Assembly: GCA_021155905.1 (NCBI GenBank)
Contig: JAJNBG010000016.1
Span: 1-64,000, forward strand
Source: Bacteroidota bacterium
Lineage (GTDB): Bacteria > Bacteroidota > Bacteroidia > B-17B0 > Aurantibacillaceae
Reading direction: 5' to 3'
Length of the DNA stretch: 64,000 nucleotides
A model generated the notes under the pieces. That model was not told the DNA's origin. It searched no databases and was given only the letters and a program-made list of their open reading frames with translations. Below are positions 1 through 5,899 of this stretch, piece by piece; position 1 is the stretch's first letter, and each line of letters starts with the position of its first letter. The position numbers and the translations under genes are program-made.

Positions 1-99
1 TTTTTGCTTTGCAAATGCATAGGAACAGTTATCTTTGTTAGGAGCATTCGGTAGAAACAGCCTTGAGCCGCACTTCTGGTAGCTGCAAAACGTTATAGC
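1..99 (+). repeat. attC-like intergenic repeat, copy A (right half)
   Basis: This is the right half of a repeat family found nine times in the first 13 kb; the left half lies beyond the window edge. It contains the TTTGCAAATGCATAGGAACA segment, the GCATTCGGTAGAAA segment, the conserved arm CCGCACTTCTGGTAGCTGC and the terminal core GTTATAGC at 92-99. The arm is the reverse complement, with small bulges, of the left arm seen in full copies. It directly precedes the first small gene. Copies A, F and H share the TATCTTTGTTAGGAGC subtype, while B, D, E and G carry TAGCTTTGTTAG. Confidence 0.8.
8..37 (+). promoter_or_regulatory. Promoter inside repeat copy A
   Basis: TTTG at 8-11 and TATCTTTG at 30-37 are separated by 18 bp and fit the Bacteroidota housekeeping promoter (-33 TTTG, about 19 bp, -7 TAnnTTTG). 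Transcription would start near 44 and run through the right arm of the repeat into the gene at 157. Confidence 0.6.
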
Positions 100-156
100 C
101 AATAGCTCGACAGAACATAAAACTGGAAACCATCATAGACACAAACGTATTTTAAT

Positions 157-696
157 ATGAAACAATTCCTGACATTAAAGGCCTCACAGATTTTTGGAAT
201 CGGAATTGCATGCTTCGTATTATTCTTTTTAGAAATAATATTTATAAATGCACCTTTCCTTAATTTCGTACTTGAACTGACAATGTTGTTTGTTTTCTCC
301 AGCTTTTTTTTTGGTTGGTATTACGCAGTTGGGACAGAAACATTTAAGTTAATTCCTAACAGCGACAAGGCAGCCTTAAAGAAATTTAAAATTTCATTGT
401 CAATACTTGCGACAATAACATTACTTCTTATAATATACTATGCAACATCTTATTTTGACGATAGCTCCAGTGTACTAAGTAGTGACGACTCATTCTTAAT
501 ATTTGCTCTTTTCTATTTAACTTATTTTATTTGTATAGTATATTGGACATCATTCATAGCAGAAAGCCTAAAGTCAGCGGAACTACAGCGACCAGCAATA
601 TTTTCAGAATACAGAATGGATATATTACTAATATGGTTCTTTATCATTGGGGTTTGGTACATTCAGCCAAGGGTAAACAAGCTATTTAATAAGTAA
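157..696 (+). CDS. Small polytopic membrane protein of unknown function
   Basis: I do not recognise this 179-residue protein as a named family. It has about five hydrophobic helices (roughly residues 10-32, 36-56, 80-98, 112-132 and 154-170), so it should be an inner-membrane protein. The last helix is followed by a short basic tail with the motif QPRVNK. It is the only gene between repeat copies A and B, reads away from the promoter in A, and starts 58 bp after the end of that repeat. Its sequence is visibly more AT-rich than the core genes further right, which fits an acquired cassette-type gene. Coding status is supported by its uninterrupted frame, membrane-protein pattern and position. 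Confidence 0.7.
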   Translation: MKQFLTLKASQIFGIGIACFVLFFLEIIFINAPFLNFVLELTMLFVFSSFFFGWYYAVGTETFKLIPNSDKAALKKFKISLSILATITLLLIIYYATSYFDDSSSVLSSDDSFLIFALFYLTYFICIVYWTSFIAESLKSAELQRPAIFSEYRMDILLIWFFIIGVWYIQPRVNKLFNK

Positions 697-744
697 AAGT
701 ATGCAGACGTGTAAGCAACGCGTTAACTGGGTACTCGCTACTAT

Positions 745-919
745 GCTATAACAGCACCTACCAAAAATGCGGGCATTCAGTAAAGCATTTGCAAAAGCGG
801 TAGACAATTAATTAATTTGCGATTTGCAAATGGCCAATAAACATTTAGCTTTGTTAGTAAGCTTTTCGGTAGAAAACGGTTTCAAAGCCGCACTTCTGGT
901 AGCTGCAAAACGTTATAGC
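745..919 (+). repeat. attC-like intergenic repeat, copy B (full length)
   Basis: This full copy starts with GCTATAAC at 745-752 and ends with GTTATAGC at 912-919, which are exact reverse complements. Inside them, the left arm GCACCTACCAAAAATGCGG mirrors the right arm CCGCACTTCTGGTAGCTGC, with a few extra bases (CAAAAC) only on the right side. That asymmetry is also a hallmark of attC sites. A second inner inverted repeat, CATTTGCAAA with TTTGCAAATG, could form a nested hairpin. With its flanks it fills the gene-free gap 697-989. Confidence 0.85.
823..853 (+). promoter_or_regulatory. Promoter inside repeat copy B
   Basis: TTTG at 823-826 and TAGCTTTG at 846-853 are separated by 19 bp, the optimal Bacteroidota arrangement. 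It points toward the gene at 990. Confidence 0.6.
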
Positions 920-989
920 TAATTGCCGCGAACAAACAGACCGAAAATAATACATATACACAAGTTAGTGACAATTTTAGAAAAGCATA

Positions 990-1559
990 ATGACAAGACT
1001 AATATCTGCAATATTCATTTTCAACCTCACATTTTGTTTCGGGCAAAGTAAGGACAATTATATAATCACAATAGACAAATATTCATTTTATCCGTATTAT
1101 ATATTCACCAACAAACCTATGGGGACATTATTACCTGGTGATGACAAAATAATTATTAAATATCCTGCACGCACAGATACAGTTGACTATTATAGCCCAG
1201 ACGGCAACTCACGAAAAGACACACTAACGACAACACACTTTACTATCGACAGAATTATTGATACGCTTTGTGTTTCTAATATAGACACTTTTACTAATTC
1301 AGAAATTAAAATTCACTACTGTGGTAAAAACCTAAAAATTGAAAGAATTGCAGTAAAAATTTTATTCCCAGACGGTACTTTTTATTATACTAACTTTAAG
1401 TCTAACAAAATTTCATTTGACAAATCAATAGTTCGAGAAATAAAAAGGAACATTGATAATTCATATATTGTTTTACATACAATTTGGTTTATTGACCAAA
1501 GCGGCAATCGACAAGAAACCAGCGATGATATAGGCTGGAAAATAAAAAACTGCCACTAA
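990..1559 (+). CDS. Secreted protein of unknown function
   Basis: This 189-residue protein begins with a signal peptide (residues 1-19, hydrophobic core LISAIFIFNLTFCFG) and should be exported to the periplasm or outer surface. The rest is rich in beta-prone Ile, Tyr and Thr segments, with no motif I can assign. Its TAA stop at 1557-1559 lies inside the left core of repeat copy C (CACTAAC), so gene and repeat are physically joined, as in cassettes where the recombination site abuts the stop codon. It is AT-rich like the neighbouring cassette genes. The promoter in copy B is the likely transcription source. Confidence 0.65.
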   Translation: MTRLISAIFIFNLTFCFGQSKDNYIITIDKYSFYPYYIFTNKPMGTLLPGDDKIIIKYPARTDTVDYYSPDGNSRKDTLTTTHFTIDRIIDTLCVSNIDTFTNSEIKIHYCGKNLKIERIAVKILFPDGTFYYTNFKSNKISFDKSIVREIKRNIDNSYIVLHTIWFIDQSGNRQETSDDIGWKIKNCH

Positions 1560-1614
1560 CAGCAAGAGAACGGTTTAAAAGCCGCACTTCTGGTAGCTGC
1601 AAAACATTAGCAGC
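1553..1614 (+). repeat. Shortened repeat, copy C (internal deletion)
   Basis: Only the ends of the repeat remain: CACTAACAGC on the left and AACGGTTTAAAAGCCGCAC to TTAGCAGC on the right. The CTACC arm, inner hairpin and promoter are missing, leaving about 62 bp. Outside the cores, GCCACT (left) and AGTGGC (right) are complementary. Because the promoter is missing, the gene at 1634 probably depends on read-through from copy B. Confidence 0.7.
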
Positions 1615-1633
1615 AAGTGGCGCAACACAAATA

Positions 1634-2254
1634 ATGAGAAAAATATCGTACATATTAAATTTCATTTTTATTCTGACACTGATAAGGTGCAATAATTATC
1701 AAACATCAAATTCTTCGCCTTACAAAAATTTTCAACTGCCTGATAAAACAATATACTCTGAAATAATTAGTGAAACAATAAAGCAAGACACCATAAATTT
1801 CGACAAGCGTTTTACAGAAAATAAACAGTTTAGTAATGAATTACTGAAAATCAGGCTCGTAGGATTAAATCCAAAAACTGACTCAATATATCTCCAAAAG
1901 GCTACAAACTTAGACTTTGAAACTAATATTAGTGAATTAAATTATTTCAACGGTCGTAGCTCCTTTCATCTTGATATAGATACACTGTATTTTGCATTTC
2001 AAAGTGATAATTCGAAACAAATAACTATTGACAGTAATATTGTTGACTTTGTAAATTTATCTTCAAGGTCAACTCGACAAAAGAACCAAAGCTACTATCA
2101 ATTTTCCCTTCCATTGCTTAATAAAAAACTAAATGAAACTATTGTTATCTGTAGATATGTATGTGATGGCTGCGGATATATAGAAGTTTATCTACTGGAA
2201 AAAATAAATTCTAAGTGGGTTCTCCAGTACCAGCAGACAGTTGGACAAAACTAA
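1634..2254 (+). CDS. Putative lipoprotein of unknown function
   Basis: This 206-residue protein starts with a hydrophobic leader ending in LIRC at residues 16-19, a plausible lipobox with Cys19 as the lipidated residue, so it is probably a membrane-anchored lipoprotein. The C-terminal part has a Cys cluster (ICRYVCDGCGYIEVY) that could bind metal or form disulfides. I cannot assign a family. It lies between the shortened copy C and full copy D. The unit from the end of B to the start of D has complementary outer ends, suggesting this gene and its upstream neighbour travelled together. Confidence 0.65.
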   Translation: MRKISYILNFIFILTLIRCNNYQTSNSSPYKNFQLPDKTIYSEIISETIKQDTINFDKRFTENKQFSNELLKIRLVGLNPKTDSIYLQKATNLDFETNISELNYFNGRSSFHLDIDTLYFAFQSDNSKQITIDSNIVDFVNLSSRSTRQKNQSYYQFSLPLLNKKLNETIVICRYVCDGCGYIEVYLLEKINSKWVLQYQQTVGQN

Positions 2255-2278
2255 CTGCAGCTAAATGGCGGCAACTAA

Positions 2279-2452
2279 GCTATAACAGCACCTACCAAAA
2301 ATGCGGGCATTCGTGGGGGCATTTGCAAAAGCGGTAGACAATTTATTTATTTTCGCTTTGCAAATGGCCAATAAACATTTAGCTTTGTTAGTAAGCTTTC
2401 GGTAGAAAACGGTTTCAAACCCGCACTTCTGGTAGCTGCAAAACGTTAGCGG
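2279..2452 (+). repeat. attC-like intergenic repeat, copy D (full length)
   Basis: It starts with GCTATAAC at 2279-2286 and ends with GTTAGCGG at 2445-2452. The arms and the inner CATTTGCAAA/TTTGCAAATG inverted repeat match copy B almost base for base. The two outer cores differ from each other: the left one pairs with the end of copy B, the right one with the start of copy E. That is what one expects if each gene unit carries its own core pair. Confidence 0.85.
2357..2387 (+). promoter_or_regulatory. Promoter inside repeat copy D
   Basis: TTTG at 2357-2360 and TAGCTTTG at 2380-2387 are separated by 19 bp. It points to the methyltransferase gene at 2478. Confidence 0.6.
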
Positions 2453-2477
2453 TCATGTTAAAACAACAATACATTAT

Positions 2478-3620
2478 ATGAAAATTCTTTATGCAATACT
2501 TTTTATTATTTTGATAAAAAACACATTCTATTCTCAAAATGATTTTGGTGAATTTTCAAAAACAGAATTTAATGTAACATCCCATAACGATAGCGAAGAC
2601 ATGAATATGTTTAGCTATTTATTTGAAACTAAAAAACAACTAGTTGATTTTATAGATTTAAAAAAGGGTGATCTAGTAGCTGAAATTGGAGCTGGTGATG
2701 GCGTAAACATTGGAATACTATCTATGTTTTTTGATAGTATCAAATTTGTAGCTCAAGATATTGATGCAAAAACATTAAAAAACAAAACCTATAATAAAGT
2801 CATAAAAAAATACCAAAATTACAGTCATAAAACACAATCCAATACTAATACATTTGAACTAGTTATTGGCACTAAGAATACAACCAATCTACCAGACAAC
2901 AAGTTTGACGTGCTTTTTATAATCAACTCATTTCATGATTTTGATAAGCAGGATGAAATGCTAGATGATATTTATAAAAAACTAAAACCAAACGGACGTT
3001 TTATTTTACTTGAAGGCTTTTCTTTTCCTAATGATACTCAAGTTTGTCCCGACTATGGCCCGCATGTATTACATACTCTCGATTTTGAACTGCCACGATT
3101 TGAAAAACATGGCTTTTACGCAAACAAAATGCGGTCTCCGAATTTAAAAGCGGTACATTATGGCAATGGACTTATTTTTGTTAAAGACAAAAAGCTAACG
3201 GAACAATTTTATGAAAATAAAAATGAAATTGATGGTCTAATTAAGCAAGCATTTAGACTTAAACAAAGCGCCATTGCTTCAGATTCAATTATTGCCAAAC
3301 ACATTACCGATTCGGTAAGTTCAAAAATAAATACCATTGTTTCTGTATATCACGAATTTGAAGTATGGATAAAAGACCTTGGATTTAGGCACTTGAAAAA
3401 ATTAGAATACAAGGCGGGGCTTAATGTATTTAAAGCTAACACCATATTTTTTCCAGACTCATATCAAGCTTATTATTGGTTAGGTTTTGGTTATGAAAAA
3501 AACAAATTATATGACCTTGCAATAGAAAATTATGAAATCTCATTAAAACTAAATCCGAACAACAGCCTCTGCATTGAGAAAATTACATTAATTAATAAGT
3601 TAAAAAACACGAACCGCTAA
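2478..3620 (+). CDS. Exported class I SAM-dependent methyltransferase with C-terminal TPR
   Basis: The 380-residue protein opens with a signal peptide (about residues 1-20). A class I methyltransferase fold follows: motif I VAEIGAGDG (near residue 72), an acidic residue after strand beta-2 (AQDID), motif IV FDVLFIINSFHDF and a post-motif LKPNGRFILLEG. A helical region leads to one clear TPR (YYWLGFGYEKNKLYDLAIENYE). The substrate is unknown. An exported methyltransferase is odd because SAM is cytosolic; the leader could instead be an uncleaved anchor. The TAA stop at 3618-3620 is inside the CGCTAAC core of repeat E, and the gene starts 26 bp after repeat D. It is AT-rich like the other cassette genes. 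Confidence 0.75.
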   Translation: MKILYAILFIILIKNTFYSQNDFGEFSKTEFNVTSHNDSEDMNMFSYLFETKKQLVDFIDLKKGDLVAEIGAGDGVNIGILSMFFDSIKFVAQDIDAKTLKNKTYNKVIKKYQNYSHKTQSNTNTFELVIGTKNTTNLPDNKFDVLFIINSFHDFDKQDEMLDDIYKKLKPNGRFILLEGFSFPNDTQVCPDYGPHVLHTLDFELPRFEKHGFYANKMRSPNLKAVHYGNGLIFVKDKKLTEQFYENKNEIDGLIKQAFRLKQSAIASDSIIAKHITDSVSSKINTIVSVYHEFEVWIKDLGFRHLKKLEYKAGLNVFKANTIFFPDSYQAYYWLGFGYEKNKLYDLAIENYEISLKLNPNNSLCIEKITLINKLKNTNR

Positions 3621-3791
3621 CAGCATCTACCAAAAATGAGGCCATTCGGCAAAAGCGGTAGACTCCCGATAGCTATCGGGATAATTAATTTTCGCTTTGC
3701 AAATGGCTGATAAACATTTAGCTTTGTTAGTAAGCTTCGGTAGAAAGCGGTTTCAAGGCCGAACTTCTGGTAGCTGCAATCCGCTAGCAGC
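3614..3791 (+). repeat. attC-like intergenic repeat, copy E (full, with inserted palindrome)
   Basis: The left core ACCGCTAAC overlaps the stop codon of the methyltransferase gene. The right end is a degenerate core GCTAGCAGC at 3783-3791. Where copies B and D have an AT-rich stretch, this copy carries a perfect 16-bp palindrome, CCCGATAGCTATCGGG (3665-3680), probably a small REP-like insertion. The inner CATTTGCAAA arm is largely lost. With the following unassigned AT-rich bases it fills the gap 3621-3969. Confidence 0.8.
3696..3726 (+). promoter_or_regulatory. Promoter inside repeat copy E
   Basis: TTTG at 3696-3699 and TAGCTTTG at 3719-3726 are 19 bp apart. It reads toward the gene at 3970, which starts about 240 bp downstream. 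Confidence 0.55.
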
Positions 3792-3969
3792 AAGTGATGC
3801 GACAATACTCCAAGAACTACTTCACTCCAATTGGATAAGCTGTAGACAATACAAAATCCTAATAATTATACAAATCAACCATCCCTGAATACTTATCCGA
3901 CATTGAAAGAGTATAACATAAACGCTAATTTAATATTGCACTTTTACTTAACCCATCAAATTAAACGAC

Positions 3970-4404
3970 ATGGACAACTTTGGAAGCTTAGAAGATCTAA
4001 AACGAGATCATAACGAACTAATTATAAAACATAAGGAACTTCTAAAATGTTCGGCTAGTTTATCCCTTGCGAACAAAGAATTAATCATTCAACATGCAGA
4101 CAAGGACAAGCGGACAATTGAATTGTCCCTAGCAAACGATTCGCTTGAAAAATCGCAGACACAGCAAAAAGAACACATACAAGGTTTGAAAAAGATGTTG
4201 TTTATGATATCTCATAACATGAGGCAACCGATCGCTCACATTCTTGGGCTGTCAAATATAATTGAAAAGGAAAGTAAGTTGGCTCCAAATACAAAAGAGA
4301 TGTTAGTTTTTATGAAACAAGCTGCTCTCTCTTTAGACAATCTTACCAAAGAATTGGCAGCATTTATCGAAGAAAAAAAAATAGATAGTGAAAATGTTGT
4401 CTAG
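3970..4404 (+). CDS. Isolated histidine-kinase dimerisation (HisKA-type) protein
   Basis: The 144-residue protein has an N-terminal coiled coil (about residues 5-72, rich in Leu, Glu and Lys) followed by an H-box like that of sensor kinases: SHNMRQPIAHILGL, with His82 as the candidate phospho-accepting residue. The helix after it (about 105-130) would complete the two-helix dimerisation domain. There is no ATP-binding catalytic domain, no input domain and no membrane segment; the frame ends normally at 4404. It could be a phosphotransfer protein, a decoy for another kinase, or a kinase remnant. It is the only gene between repeats E and F and lacks a response-regulator partner nearby. Confidence 0.65.
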   Translation: MDNFGSLEDLKRDHNELIIKHKELLKCSASLSLANKELIIQHADKDKRTIELSLANDSLEKSQTQQKEHIQGLKKMLFMISHNMRQPIAHILGLSNIIEKESKLAPNTKEMLVFMKQAALSLDNLTKELAAFIEEKKIDSENVV

Positions 4405-4454
4405 CAACGAAAACACTGCGGGTTGAACAGATATCAACAGTGTGGCACTACCTT

Positions 4455-4665
4455 ATGCTAACAGCAACTACCAGTCATGCGGGCAGATACTTCGACTTCA
4501 CTCAGTACAGGCGTCAAAGCATTTGCAAAAGCGGTGCCTTCGACAGGCTCAGGCGCCAGTTTTTAATTTTTGCTTTGCAAATGCATAGGAACAGTTATCT
4601 TTGTTAGGAAGCATTCGGTAGAAAGTGCCTTGAGCTCGCAAACTGCAGCTGCAAAACGGTATGTG
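4455..4665 (+). repeat. attC-like intergenic repeat, copy F (longest, with two inserted short repeats)
   Basis: The left core is ATGCTAAC at 4455-4462, followed by the CAACTACC...TGCGGGC arm. The right arm (CTGCAGCTGCAAAAC) is eroded and the right core is degenerate (GGTATGTG). Two short Bacteroidota-type dispersed repeats interrupt it: one at 4490-4512 starting CTTCGACTTCACTCAG, and GCCTTCGACAGGCTCAGGC at 4536-4554. It accounts for half of the gene-free gap 4405-4828; I see nothing else in the remainder. Confidence 0.75.
4574..4603 (+). promoter_or_regulatory. Promoter inside repeat copy F
   Basis: TTTG at 4574-4577 and TATCTTTG at 4596-4603 are 18 bp apart. Here the next gene (4829-5470) is on the opposite strand, so a transcript from this promoter would be antisense to it. 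Confidence 0.5.
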
Positions 4666-4828
4666 TCAGCAGTAGGTGAGAGCCGATAAACGTTGACATC
4701 AATGTTTAACTTTACAGACAAATACTATCTATCTCTGTAGTGAAAAATTCAAAATATAATAGTTACATCGTGTTGCCCTTACTAAACCCGGTCGACCTAA
4801 ACGTAGAAAAAAACACTTACTGGCCATT

Positions 4829-5470
4829 TTACTCGATGTCTTCCGATTGCCTGGCTCTTGAGGCTTTTAAGTGAATTTGACGGCTAACAGCAAGAACTAT
4901 ACCTCTATTGTAAACTGGCAGAGAAGTTCCCGGTAATTGTTTTCGAACAGGAAGAAGTGAGTGGATCAATCGCAATCCTACAAGCCACTTTTCATTAAAT
5001 ACATAACCAGCACCAAGATTAAAAGTAAAGTCTTTATTACTAAAGGGATAAAGATCTGTTTGGAAAGGAAGCGCTCCTCTGTCCGAATATTCTCCGGTAT
5101 TGATTAATGCTGCTAATGCGGGACCAAATTCAAAGTAACCCTTTTTCTTGTGATATTGAAAGAGGATTGGGACTTCAAAGTAAGATAGACGTAAAAAATA
5201 ATCGCCATAATTACCCTGACGGGCTCCACCAGTTCCTTTGTCAATTCTAGTTAGCTCAGACTGCATAGTCCAATTTTTACTTATTTTTATCTGAACCCAC
5301 ATTCCACCCATCATGGCGGGTTTGGGATGAGTTTTTACGGGACAGCCTGTAATAGTGTGCATGCCTAAGCCTAATTTTAACCCAAATTTACCTTGAAGTT
5401 TAAATTTACTTTGAGACCAACCATTAAGGCAAATAATTGACATGACAAAAAAAATGAAAAGCTTTTTCAT
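4829..5470 (-). CDS. Outer-membrane beta-barrel protein (PorT-like)
   Basis: This 213-residue protein has a signal peptide ending at GWSQ (residue 20). Alternating aromatic/polar strands follow, with Gly-rich turns (FGLKLGLGMHTITG, FNLGAGYVFNEKWLVGLRLIH), typical of the small 8-strand outer-membrane barrels annotated as PorT family or outer membrane beta-barrel protein in Bacteroidota. Its exact role is unknown. It is the only gene of the first units that runs on the minus strand, facing the promoter in repeat F. The divergent side toward 5571 has repeat copy G. Confidence 0.65.
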   Translation of the reverse strand: MKKLFIFFVMSIICLNGWSQSKFKLQGKFGLKLGLGMHTITGCPVKTHPKPAMMGGMWVQIKISKNWTMQSELTRIDKGTGGARQGNYGDYFLRLSYFEVPILFQYHKKKGYFEFGPALAALINTGEYSDRGALPFQTDLYPFSNKDFTFNLGAGYVFNEKWLVGLRLIHSLLPVRKQLPGTSLPVYNRGIVLAVSRQIHLKASRARQSEDIE

Positions 5471-5570
5471 TGCTAATCAACGAAATTGCCTTATAAAAAT
5501 TGTGCTAATAACAACGATTTCTATTTGCGAACATTTAAACATAAGCTAAAAATCATGTACGCCACCATGC

Positions 5571-5688
5571 TGCTAACCGCACCTATAAAAAATGCGGGCA
5601 TTGGGCTTCGACATTTAGCTTTGTTATTAGCTATTCGGCAGAACGGTTTCAAACCCGCACTTCTTATAGCTGCCATCCGTTATAAGCC
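5571..5688 (+). repeat. attC-like intergenic repeat, copy G (short variant)
   Basis: The left core TGCTAAC at 5571-5577 and right core GTTATAAGCC at 5679-5688 flank the CACCTATAAAAAATGCGGGC and CCCGCACTTCTTATAGCTGC arms. Arm changes co-vary: CCTATAA on the left and TTATAG on the right keep pairing where other copies have CCTACC and GGTAG, which suggests selection on the folded form. The inner hairpin and -33 box are deleted, leaving only TAGCTTTG (5616-5623). The rest of the gap 5471-5899 shows no further feature. Confidence 0.75.
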
Positions 5689-5899
5689 ATTTCAGACAAT
5701 GCAAAATCCTGATAGAATACAACCTAACATTACAAATTAGCTGAGCTTTAGAGGGACGACTAATTATCCACGGACGTATAAAAAATTGAAATATTCCTTT
5801 TCAGTCAAAGGGCTAAACAGGTAAATCGCGCCGAAAGAAATGTCGTGACAATGAAAAAACTTACACAGCTTCCGTCCTTTTTCGAATATACAATCTCTG

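Noticed and set aside
1489-1692. 67-codon frame on the minus strand
   Set aside because: It overlaps the ends of two better-supported plus-strand genes and repeat C.
3697-3888. 63-codon frame on the plus strand covering repeat E
   Set aside because: It lies within and just after the repeat with no leader, domain or codon pattern of a gene.
1-5700. Standard class-1-type or VCR-type integron
   Set aside because: The cores do not match RYYYAAC/GTTRRRY and no IntI gene or attI is visible, so only an integron-like layout is claimed.
5486-5740. 84-codon open frame on the plus strand
   Set aside because: It runs through repeat copy G and has no protein-like features; the open frame is a by-product of the repeat.
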